Assembly: GCA_907165135.1 (NCBI GenBank)
Contig: OU015568.1
Coordinates: 4,286,501 to 4,350,500 of the forward strand
Direction of reading: 5' to 3'
Length of the DNA stretch: 64,000 nt
Origin: Oikopleura dioica
Lineage: Eukaryota; Chordata; Appendicularia; Copelata; Oikopleuridae
Made by a program: the position numbers and the translations under genes. Positions 44,986 to 54,920 of this stretch are shown here, one piece after another (position 1 is the stretch's first letter; every line of letters begins with the position of its first letter). The notes under the pieces were generated by a model. The model made no database searches. It worked only from the letters and a program-made list of their open reading frames with translations, and was not told the origin of the DNA.

Positions 44986-47900
44986 TTACTTTAGTGAGAA
45001 GCGTCCCTGGTAGAAAAGAAAATGATTGAGGCAAGTGTGAGCGTCAGGCCGTATCTTCGGATCGTACGTCTAATAAAAAAGGCGAATTAATTGACGAGAA
45101 ATTGAAGTGGTTCTTACAAGCAGGGATGTGTATTCGCAAAAATTTTTGCTTTGCGCTGCGCTGCGATTGCAGAAATTTTGGGGTCCATTTTGCGCTGTTT
45201 TGCGCTGCAAAATCCAAAAATCGCGCAATTTGCGGAATTTTGCGCTGTTTTGCGGAAAATCAAAATTTGATGATTTTGCGAAAGTTTTGCGGATTTGCGG
45301 ATTGCGCAGATGACACGCAATTTGCGTAATTTTGCGAATTTAGCGGGATTTTTGCGCATTTTGGGAATTTTGCGGGATTTTCGCACATTTTGCGAAAATC
45401 TGCGAATTTTGTTGTATTTTTGGCCCCATTTATTTCTACTTGAAATGGAGAGAGGGGGTGGAAAATGAAGATTTGAAAAATGCACTAAATTTTGTCAAGG
45501 CTCTCACGCCTTACTGAGACGCGCTTTTTTTACGGTTGGATTTTATAACTTTTTATTCTGTCGGTCAATTTTGGAGTTCTTGGGCGCAAAATAATCGTCT
45601 TGAAAAATAAAAATTTTCCAGTGCATTATTTTTTTCAAAAAGTACCTAATACAACTGATAAGAGCAAAAAGAGCGATAAAAAGAGTTTGAGAAAGCCTTT
45701 TGAGATAATTGTACCAGCAAATTCATCAGAATGAAAATCTTGAAAATCTCAAAGTTAAAAAAGTACTCAAAAGTACTGATAAGACCAAAAAATACTGATA
45801 TCTTGGCTTTGATGGGGCAAATCCGAATGATTTCAACACCAAAACCGATTTTTTTGTCTTCTTCTTTTTCAATTGGTCTCACGTGTATAAGATGGAATTT
45901 GGTCAACAAATGAAATAAATTCTAGCTTAAATGCTAGTAACTCTCATCTGTACTGCGATTTCAAATGAGCGGAAGTTCTCAATAACCTCCGGAACATTTT
46001 ATTAGAAAGGTTGATTTTCTTAAAAAAATCTACTTGACGCAGCCGGTGGGCCAGATGAGCCAAAGAAGTAAATAAAAAACTCGACGTTGCCTTATCATAT
46101 GGCCATATGCGCTTATTGCAGCTGTCCTCTCGTATTTAAATTGATCAGAACTCGGAATTTCTCATAGAACAGAACCTTTAACTATTTTTTATTGAAAAAA
46201 TGTCTGGTGATAAACTACCGGCTGAAATCCTTGAAAACTTGCTGAAAAAAGAAGAAGAAAAAACAGTCAAAGATCGAGAATTTCGGTCGAAATTTGGGGA
46301 GAAAGAAACTGAATCAATGCCCCTAAAACTTCTTCAGAGAATGAAGAACTTAAAAATTCCTGACTAATTATGTTAACTTTTGTTATCATTGTAAAAGAGT
46401 TAAAAAGGATGTAAATGGATTTCGAGTCAAAAAAAAAGATCGAGATCGTTTGATGGAGGAAGCTGAAAGGGTTGCTCTTCGATATCGTCATCGTAACAAT
46501 GGCGTAAGAGAATTATAGGGTCAATATCATGGTCAACTGACTAGAACGTCAGTTTATTATTTTATTATCTCGCGCTGCGCGCATTGTGATGATTCCTATC
46601 AATTTTCTTTTATTATCCAAGAAATTGACCTAGAATACAGTCAATCCCGATTCTTTATCAAGTCATGTTCGAGAAAAAATCTCTTGAAGCCCAATAACAA
46701 TCGATAAGCCAGATAAAGTCCCATTTTTGACAATCAATACCTTCTTCATTTCGTACAACAACCTTGTATTTTACTCTTAAAAATTTGTTATATCACTATT
46801 TTCGGGCTTATCAGTAATTTAAGGATCTATTTTCATCGACTTCGAGTTTTGAAAATTTCTCTCCGATCAATTTGGTTGTAAAATCATTAGAAAGGATGCT
46901 TTCAAACTCATGATATCATTACTTCCGGTCTTATCAGTACTTTTAAGTCCCATCTTATCGATCATGATTATTGAGAATTTCTTTCTCGTTAATTTGGTGG
47001 TAAAATCAGTTCATTAGATGCTCTCAAACTCGAGATATCGCTACTTCCGGTCTTATCAGTACTTTTTGGTACTTTCTTATCTATTATGATTGCAGAGGAA
47101 TTCTTTCTGATTAATTTGCTGGTGAAATCACTCCAAAAGATGATCTCAAACTGAAGATATCGCTTTTTTTCTTCTTATCAGTACTTTAAGGTACTCTTAT
47201 CGGAAAAATAATGCATTGGAAAATTTTTATTTTTAACGAGGATCATTTTGCGCCCAAGAACTCCGAAATTGGTCGACTCTATAAAAAGTTATTAGAATCC
47301 AACCGCAAAAAAAGCGCGTCTGAGGCATAACAGTAATGCTATGACACTAGTTTCTTATAGAGGACCCTTGACTCTCTGAGGAATGCTGAAAAAATCATGC
47401 AAAATGTTGTTCTTCGCTTCTAGAGAGGGATGAACTCAATTCGCCAAGAAGAGGTTCCTCTTTTGCTGGAAGACCTGAGAATGGGTCCTCCGCTATAAAA
47501 TTTTGGGGACATTATTCCGGGGTTATAAAAAGTTATTTTCATGGTTTTCAAAAAGAACCATAATTAAGCTAAAACAAAGATAATATAGATTTTTTAAATA
47601 ATGGGTGTGGGTGGGGTTGGGGACAAAACTGAGATTGATCAACTCAGAGTTCCAAGCCTTTGTCAAGCCCCTTAAATTTAGAAATCAAGGAATGGGGCTG
47701 AGTTTGAAAAACTGAATAATCACCCAGCAAAATTTCATTGAACCGACCGGTTTATTTTTGCCGGTAAAATGACCGGTCTGTTAACTACGATATCGGATTG
47801 TTTTATGTCGGGAATTATTCAGTTTTTCTTCCGCAAATTACCGCCGAAGTTGTGAATGCGATGATGAATGAGGATTTGATATGGAAATCTTCACAATTAA

Positions 47901-49540
47901 CATCAAAAAAATGTAGAAATTCTTAGCAAAATCCCGCAAAATTGCATTTTGCGGACTGCAAAAGTATTGAGATTTTGTGGAATTTTCGCGCAAAATGCGC
48001 TTTTGCGCGCAATTTTGCGGAAAAATTGCGGAAATTTTTGGGGCTGATTTTGCGCTGTTTTGCGCTGCAGAATGAAAAATCCCGCATTTTGCGCTGTTTT
48101 GCGGATTTTGCGCTGCGAATGCACATCCCTGCTTACAAGCATCCGTTCTATCAGATCGAACAGGGCGTTGTGGTCGGCATGCAGTGGTTTTCTGTTGTAT
48201 TTGTAAAGGTTGAAAGTCTTTTCGAGGTCGATTTTGACAAGAAAATAAGGATCCCCCTATGAATCATGCTTTCCGATCAAAATTAACCTTCCCTTTCTCG
48301 CTTTTTTGCCACTTTCACTTTCCCAATCAATTTTCAGAGAATACCCTCTCTCATTATATTGATAAAAACTTGATGATTTCTGCATGATACTAGTCGTTGG
48401 AGCTCCTAAAAAACAAGGTGAAACATAAACTTCATTCATTCTACCGATATATCGTTCCATAATGGCCAAATGCTCCAAATCCTCATGCGTATCAAACATC
48501 GTATCCCCGGTATAATACTCAAAAAGCATGCAACCCAGCGACCAAATATCAATCTTCGTGCCCCATTTCTGACCGAAGATAATTTCCGGCGCTCGGTAAT
48601 GCCTCGTCGAAACAGTTTTCGAATGATGGTCAGTTTCAAACACAGCTGAGCCGAAATCAACAACGATTATTTCTGTCGTCAGAAGTCGTCTGCTTTTTGG
48701 ATCGCCAGGAATCGACTCGGCAAAGGGTCGCTCGCTTTTGAAGAGGACGTTTTCGGGCTAAAATGAGATGCGATGGAAGATTTTGAAAGTATACTTACTT
48801 TTATATCTGTATGAGTGCACTTATTCGCGTGAAGAAATTGAAGAGCGGATAACAACTTCATAAAGAATAATCATATTTACATAAGTTTTATTCTAGAGCT
48901 ATTCATTATTCCGTTCCTGAGAGCAAAACGACTTGATCGTATTAAATTTGTAGGGCTTGTATCCAATACTCTTCATGTAATCATACGTCGAAATTCCATG
49001 CACGGGAAAAACGAGACACACGTGACCGTTGAATGAAAAATCATGGAAGAGTTGCACGATGGGATAGTAACCAGCGTGGTTTTTGCGAGTCAGGTTTTTG
49101 AGAATTGAGATTTCAATCTTCGCCGCGGCAGTGTATCTAGTTTCCGGATCGAAATTTCAAAAAGGGGATAAGGGTATACCTTGGGATATTCCTGACGACT
49201 TTGATAGCGCAGTTGAGCCCGCTCTCGACATTTTTGCAGAGGTATACTTTTCCAAATGTTCCTTGACCGAGTTCTCTCTCGACCGACTTAAAAAAATATA
49301 TCGATAAATGAAGAAAGAATGGCTGTAAATCATCATTTAACAGTAATCAGAGGCTTGATATGCGCAAGAATCGCAAGATATGCATTGCGGGCTTGCATTT
49401 TTCCGTTATTTTTGTTCAAAAAAGCCTCTTTGTAAGTAAAAAATACCTTCCAAACATACCCAAGTGTGCGCTAGAAAATCGCCAATGCTTCCTTCGTAAT
49501 GTCCCTGCTTCTTACCGTCAGACTTCGATTTCTCGGCCAT
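44986..49540 (-). CDS. CLK: CLK/LAMMER dual-specificity kinase (345 aa, eight exons)
   Basis: Exons 49540-49460, 49286-49180, 49136-48917, 48855-48799, 48757-48442, 48405-48288, 48191-48137 and 45069-44986 sum to 1038 nt in frame. Motifs in order: LGQGTFGKV (ATP loop), CAIKVV (Lys), THTDIKPENVLF (catalytic loop), DFGSAVF, STRHYRAPEI, IWSLGCMLFEYY, EHLAIMERYIG (the LAMMER signature, here with Ile) and FDLIERML/TYDPKIRPDA. CLKs phosphorylate SR splicing factors in the nucleus. The N-terminal RS-rich extension usual in vertebrate CLKs is absent. Two introns (48916-48856, 48441-48406) fit only as GA-AG. The last intron is 3,067 nt because of a hAT-like insertion; without it the intron would be 48 nt. 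Confidence 0.93.
46200..46518 (+). CDS. Possible two-exon gene carried by the nested element
   Basis: An ATG frame (46200-46367 unspliced, 55 aa) begins MSGDKLPAEILENLLKKEEE. A second open stretch, 46397-46518, encodes a very basic helix-like peptide (RVKKKDRDRLMEEAERVALR) and ends in TAG. A GA-AG intron of about 60 nt containing a CTAAT branch-like site would join them in frame (about 90 aa). An upstream TATTTAAAT at about 46133 could be a promoter box. I recognise no family. The charged helical make-up could fit a DNA- or RNA-binding accessory protein, but that is a guess. Confidence 0.4.
46790..47210. repeat. About 125-bp tandem repeat (three to four units)
   Basis: Units contain CGGTCTTATCAGTACTTT, a CTTATC block, a TTAATTTG/GTAAAATCA block and CTCAAACT.GATATC. 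Successive units start near 46797, 46930, 47045 and 47160. They are diverged from one another. Confidence 0.6.
47440..47705. repeat. Single-unit copy of the satellite-bearing module
   Basis: TTGCTGGAAGA and GGGTCCTCCG are followed by GTGGGGTTGGGGACAAAACT, ATTGATCAACTC and CCTTTGTCAAGCCCCTTAAA, then one hairpin-forming unit. The same order occurs at 61380-61660, where the unit is amplified about 39 times. Here there is only one. Confidence 0.75.
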
Positions 49541-49789
49541 AGATCTGTCTTTTTTGTTTTCCGATTTTCTTTTGTTTCGTCCAAAACGAAAATTTTCTGA
49601 AATTCTCTCGATTAAAATTTGAAATTGAATAATTTTTTTCTGCTAAAAATTGTTAAATTTACGTTTAGATGAAAAATTGTGTTGAATAAATTTTCGTAAT
49701 GTTGAGGCCATGTAAAACGTGCTGCTCGTAAAGGGCTTCTCTCGCCTCGGGGCCGAGCGCTGTTTGTTCTTCCGAAAAGTAAATTTGCC

Positions 49790-51739
49790 ACGAGAAGCGA
49801 TCCGATGCTTTTCTTGACATAGAGCAATTCCTCTTCCTGGATTAGATTCTAGCCCGGGCTAGTATTGGAGCGGGTATACTGCCAAGAAACCCTCGGAAAA
49901 TAAAATTCAGGCTCGTTGCAGTAGGTTTTTCGTCAGAGTTGAATTGGCGCAAATTTGCGGTCTGAATCGGTTATTCCTTGAAATCATGGAAGAGAATTAC
50001 CGGAACAAGAGGCCGAGGAGAAAACAAAAACGCGCAAACAATGATCAAGCAGACTGTTACTTTCTAGGGATGATCGCATTCGAAGACATCCATGCAGAGA
50101 CCATCTGTTAGGGACTTGGCCAGGAGATCACCATCGCATCGGCAATCGGTCAAATTCGAGTCAAGGCAACCAGCATGGCAGGGGGAAAAGTAAGTCGTTG
50201 CGGATTGTTGATCACAAACGGGCTCAAAAACATTTTTCTGACAAAAGCAACGAGAAAAACACGATGATAAGTTCGAAGAGCTCGATATGACTGGATCCCC
50301 ATTTACATCAAAAACACCAAAAATTTCTTGATTATCGCAGGAAAAACCATACAAACTCGGCAAATACACAACCAACAGTGCAATAGAGGTAAGAAAACAG
50401 ATAAAAAGGAGTTTGTTGCTTTGTAATTTGAAAGTTCCAAGCGGAATCGGAATGAAGCATCCAAGTATCCCTCCAATAGCGCATAAGCCGCCGTAAATGC
50501 GTGCTTCAGAGGGGGAGATCGAGTAAATTTCTTGGAGGAATTTCATTCCATCGCCAACCGTAGCCGCTTGCTGATGATTTACATCAGTAAAACGATCGAA
50601 ATGAAAGCATATTCATGTTAAATCTTTCCTGTCATATAACTATCAAAACTTCCACCAAGAGTGGAAAACCACCAGCAACCATTTCTCAAAACAATTTTTG
50701 TCGACTTTAATTCGCTCCAGAAATTTGTCGTTTCACTTCTTTCCCTCTCTGGTGCCCCTGGTAGAAGTCTCGGATAGCCAAAGAGAAAGGGAAACGTAAG
50801 TAAAGCAAGGCCAAGTCGAATAAGAAATGGCAACCACCAGGCGCCAAGCCAGTTTGGACTGCTCGGGTCCAGATGGACAGTGTCGTGGACAGAAATATCC
50901 GTCCAAACGCCGAGAGCTGCAGCGCTTATATAAATTCCGACAAGAGGTCCGATTGCTACAGCACCGTTGTAAATTGACATATTTCTTCCTCCTTTGACCG
51001 CGTTTGTTTGATCCTCTGCTGCAGTTGATCCTGTGAACAAACTGTTTATTCTTGCCATTTGCAGCAGGCATACCTCTTGACCACAAGACACTGGCCCCCA
51101 TCCCGCTCAATATTCCGGCAAGAACAAAGCAGGCTCGAGAGGATTTGCGAACCGTTGTAATCGCAAAAATCAACTTGGTTTTCACAAACCATTCCTAGCC
51201 AACCATGAACATCATCCTTTATATTAGACATTGTTCGTGTAAGCGAGCAAATGTTTGGTTCAGAGCTCTCCTCTTCCAAAACCGGAGCCTTCGGAGTTCC
51301 AAAATGAGGAATCACATAGAATAGACTACTGATAGCGATTGCCGCTCCCGCAGGACCCAAAGAGGCGCCAAGGGAAGTCTTTTTCGCCAACCAACTCAAT
51401 GGCAAAATAGCGACGAGGAAGCCAATTTCATAAGCGGCCATGATCAGTCCCGATTGCTTTGAATTGAAACCGAAGCGTTTTTCGATTGTCGATAGACTTG
51501 CAGAGAGCGCGCCATTTATACCGATCATATTAATAGCAATCATTAAAGAGAGGAAGAAAATAAACCAGTTGATGTAATTCAAGCACTTTCAAAAAAATTT
51601 AATTATGACCGTATGGAAAAAATACCTGCAGGAATTCAAAATAAACCAAAAAGCCATACTTGCTATTTTCTCTTTCGTCCTTTTTATTTTCCTCATTCTG
51701 AAGTATTACTTGATTTTTGGACTTACCATCCTCAGTCAT
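49790..51739 (-). pseudogene. Decaying OATP/SLCO transporter copy
   Basis: The order of exons follows the intact neighbour: an N-terminal exon ending SKYGFLVYFEFLQ, then CLNYINWFIFF, SGLIMAAYEIGFLV, ACFVLAGILSGMGASVLWSRG, a long block with the Kazal-like loop, and the C-terminal part. Defects seen: the donor after GWLGM lacks one G relative to the intact gene, and a TAG follows ECDHP. The next stretch (PRPLVP, then TANLRQFNSDEKPTATS) is out of frame, and the segment equivalent to VGAVIDEACVVW is deleted with further stops. One intron (ACAG|GAAAG..AG) fits GA-AG. Most of the N-terminal two thirds is still open, so decay is recent or a short product persists. Confidence 0.8.
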
Positions 51740-51966
51740 CTTTTAAATGGATATAACGAGGAATGAAATTGAGCATAAATTAAATTTATTTCCTGTTAAT
51801 TTAAAAATATGCGAACTCGACGAAAATACGGTATATTTAAAATGTAAGTACAAATAATTGCCAATATTAATAAAAACGAAGCTTGTTTGCATAATCGTTC
51901 TTTTTTGTTGGTCAAGAAATTGGAGCTAAGTTAGCAAAGAAAAGTCAACAAAGAGAAGTTAAAAAA

Positions 51967-52428
51967 ATGAGTGTTGAAATTTCGCTCTTTCAAGTAGACG
52001 ATAAAAACTGGTGGAAATGGTTCTTTAGGGGCATTTTTTGCAACCCCTATGTCAGGTTTGAATATATTGAAAAAGAACGATAAAAATGAAGGGATTTTAG
52101 CATCAGTATTTCGAAAAAACTTCTTTCAAAATCTCGCCCGAAAGAATTTGCTTATGTTTCTCACTTTCAATGGGCAGTTTTCATCATATTCCTTCTGCTG
52201 GATAATTTCGATCTCCACCAACTATCAACTTTTACCAAGCTCATTGGAATGGCCTTATGGTTTGTTTACATTTTTCTCGTCATTCGTCTCCGCTACCGAT
52301 TCAACCAAAAGAAACTCGAGGATCATTGCCACTTGATGGCGCTTTTGTACACTTGCTGCTGCCCCTGTAGTTACGGCCAGATGGGAGCCGAACTTTTAGA
52401 AAAGAAATCTGCCATAATCACTGTTTGA
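51967..52428 (+). CDS. Small Cys-rich membrane protein, PLAC8-like
   Basis: Exon 1 starts at 51967 (MSVEISLFQVDDKNWWKWFFRGIF) and exon 2 ends at 52428. The second exon gives a hydrophobic stretch (GMALWFVYIFLVI), then RFNQKKLEDHCHLMALLYTCCCPCSYGQMGAELLEKK. That CCCPC..GQ..AEL context resembles the end of PLAC8/cornifelin-type domains. The exon join is not certain: the frames meet only with a non-GT (GG) donor near 51990-52030. The gene sits between the two OATP copies, head to head with the decaying one (228 bp) and 165 bp before the intact one. Confidence 0.5.
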
Positions 52429-52592
52429 AAAATCCGCAATAAAAAGAGAAAAACAACGCCCAAAAAGATGCAAATAGAAATCAGAAAAAATGAGATCATT
52501 GAAAGTTTAGTGACAAATCCAATATTTACAGAAATCGTAGTCTGAGAGAAAATAATTCTGAAAAAAAATCTAGCACTCGTTTTTAATTTAAA

Positions 52593-54667
52593 ATGGATGA
52601 AAAACTATCAAGAGAGTCTTCAGAGAGTTCTCAAAATGAAAACGAGAAAGTTAGCGAAAAAGAAGAAAGCAAATATGGGTTCTTTTTTTACTTCAAATTT
52701 CTTCAGGTACTCGCTTTCAAATTCATAAATTTCCAAAGTTAGTGTTTTAATTCGATGAACTGGTTCGTTTTCTTCCTTTTTATGATGATCGCCGCAAATG
52801 GCTTTGGCGTAAATGGCGCTCTTCTAGCATGCGTTTCTACAATCGAAAAACGCTTTGGATTCAACTCGAAGCAGTCCGGTTTGATCATCGCCGCGTATGA
52901 TATCGGTTATCTTGTCTTTGCGTTTCCTTTCGGTTGGTTGTCGAAAAAGATCTCTCTTGGCGGCTCTTTGGGGCCAGCTGGAGTAGCAATTGCGCTGGGT
53001 GGTGCGCTATATTTTATTCCTCATTTCGGGACTCCAAATGCTCCGATTTTGGGGGAGGAGGATTCAGAACCCAACGTTTGCTCCCTTTCTAGAGAAAATC
53101 ATGTTTTTGAAGCGATTGATCAATCTGGGTGGCTAGGAAAGGGTTGACAAAAAGAGTTTTATAGCATAAACTAGAAGCTTCTTTTGACCTTTTTTTGAGC
53201 CTGTTTTATCATCGCTGGAATTTTAACTGGAATGGGTAACAGTGTTCTTTGGACAAGAGGCAAGTCTACCCAACTTCAATTTTGATGCAACCCTTCTTTT
53301 TTCAGGAGTAACAGCGGCAGAGGACCAAACAAACGAGCAAAAAGGAGGAGTAAACATATCAATCTGCAACGGCGGCTCTGTTGCAGGACCTTTGCTCGGA
53401 ATATTCATCAGCGTTTTCGTCCTCGGCATTTGGACGGATATCTCTTATCACGAATCTGTCGATCTTGACCCAAGCGATCCGAACTGGATCGGAGCCTGGT
53501 GGTTGCCATTTTTGATTCAGTTTCTTTTCGCTTTTCTGACTTTTCCGTTTCTCTTTGGTTATCCGAAAGTGCTACCAGAAGCGCCAGAGAGGAAGAGGAG
53601 TGAGAAGACGGATTTCTGGAGCGAATTCAAAGCGACTAAAGTTGTCTTGAAAAATGCTTGTTGGTGGTTTTGCTCGTTTGGTGCAATTTGTGATACTTTC
53701 ACAACGGCTGCTCTGATGGGCTACGGAATGAAATTTCTCCAAGAAACATATTCCATTTCCGCTTCTGTCGCTGGACTTTGCGGTGGCTTGTGCGCTGTTG
53801 GAGGTCTTATTGGCTGTCTGATTCCGATTCCTTTTGGAACTTTCAAATTGCAAAGCTACAAGTTGCTCTTTATCTGCTTTTTGACCTCTGTCGCCACATT
53901 GGTTGTTTATTTGCCGAGTTTGTACCGATTTCCTTGCGACAATCAGGAAATTTACGGTGTTTTCGATTCAAGTGGAAATCCAATCGGCTCTGAAGAGGCT
54001 GATTTATCCTCTTGCCTTTCGGGATGTTCCTGTAAAAATGAAATTTTCGAACCAGTTTGTAACGAGGAATCGGCCGTAACTTACTTTTCTCCTTGCCATG
54101 CTGGTTGTCTCGATTCAAATTTGACCGATTGCCAATGCAACGATTATCAAGTCTCGAAATCTCTTACCGATGGTTTTTGTGAAAACGCGATTGAATGTGA
54201 TTCGCTTTTGAAAATTTCACTTTGCTTCGTTTTCGTTTTTGCGTTTTTATATGTTCCATTGCCGCTCGTTCCGGTAATTTTCATTATTGTGAAAATTTGA
54301 CCTTTTGATTTCAGACAGCTTATTTGCGTCAATTCAACTCCGACGAAAAACCAGCAGCAACGAGCTTGAACCTCATCCTCACCCGCTTGCTCGGAAGCAT
54401 CCCCGCTCCAATCATCGTTGGCGCTGTCATCGACGAAGCCTGCGTTGTTTGGAGCGAAACAAAAGATGGCTCTGATGGAAATTGCTTGATTTATGATAAC
54501 AGGCAGCTTGTTCATGCATTTTCTGTCCTCCGTAAGAAAATTTTTTGACTATAAAAATTTAAGAACTGGATTTTCTAGCACTGACGATGAAAGCCACTGC
54601 TGGACTGTGCTATCTCATCGCTTCGTATTTTGCGAGAAAGAATGATCTTATGAAAATTGAGAATTAA
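52593..54667 (+). CDS. SLCO: Organic anion transporting polypeptide (OATP/SLCO), 615 aa
   Basis: Six exons (52593-52706, 52743-53142, 53200-53259, 53306-54273, 54315-54531, 54579-54667) sum to 1848 nt in frame; the third intron is GC-AG. It is a 12-TM MFS carrier. IEKRFGFNSKQSGLI and YDIGYLVFAFPFG match the conserved first helices. GFDSSG..CLSGCSC..FEPVCNEESAVTYFSPCHAGC is the Kazal-like Cys-rich loop between TM9 and TM10. LLGSIPAPIIVGAVIDEACVVW is the classic TM11 block. The family moves bile acids, steroid conjugates and eicosanoids across the plasma membrane. AATAAA at 54722-54727 follows. It is an inverted duplicate of the 49790-51739 copy. Confidence 0.92.
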
Positions 54668-54721
54668 ACGATTCAAAAAGAGATTGATAAAAGAAAAGAT
54701 TCTACTCAAAAAATTGAACCT

Positions 54722-54802
54722 AATAAAGAAACATCATTTTAACTGAGAAGAATTAGAATTGTCCATGTAACATGGATCATGTTTTGTTTTTTGTTATTTA
54801 TT
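54722..54802. promoter_or_regulatory. Converging poly(A) signals
   Basis: AATAAA (+) at 54722-54727 serves the intact OATP gene. TTTATT at 54797-54802 is AATAAA on the minus strand and suits the fucosyltransferase-like gene. The two genes end tail to tail within 255 bp. Confidence 0.6.
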
Positions 54803-54920
54803 ACAGATCATGAATACATGTGAAATACATCGATAGTTGTTTCGAGGATATGGAAATTTGAAGATGTAATGAGTTTTTTCTCATTGTTCATAAGACGGTC
54901 TGTTCTTCATAGTGAAGCAG

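Larger units (their letters stand above)
45519..47319. mobile_element. 1.8-kb element nested inside the hAT-like element
   Basis: The ends are ACGCGCTTTTTTT and AAAAAAAGCGCGT, with a 5-bp duplication CTGAG (45514-45518, 47320-47324). The inverted terminal repeats extend about 130 bp with some mismatches (GGAGTTCTTGGGCGCAAAA against its complement). The centre has a promoter-like AT box, a small spliced open frame at 46200, and three to four tandem units of about 125 bp (46790-47210) around CTTATCAGTACTTT. The transposon superfamily is not identified. Confidence 0.8.
45121..48131. mobile_element. 3.0-kb hAT-like element in the last CLK intron
   Basis: The terminal inverted repeats are CAGGGATGTGTATTCGC and GCGAATGCACATCCCTG. 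The 8-bp target duplication CTTACAAG lies at 45113-45120 and 48132-48139. Both ends (45140-45420, 47925-48120) are filled with TTTTGCG/CGCAAAA words in inverted orientation. The duplicated 8-mer contains the kinase 5' splice site (CTT|GTAAG on the minus strand), so the intron now has two donor copies. The interior holds a nested element (45519-47319) and a copy of the CTTCCAGC/56-bp-unit module (47440-47705). No hAT transposase is seen. Confidence 0.9.
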
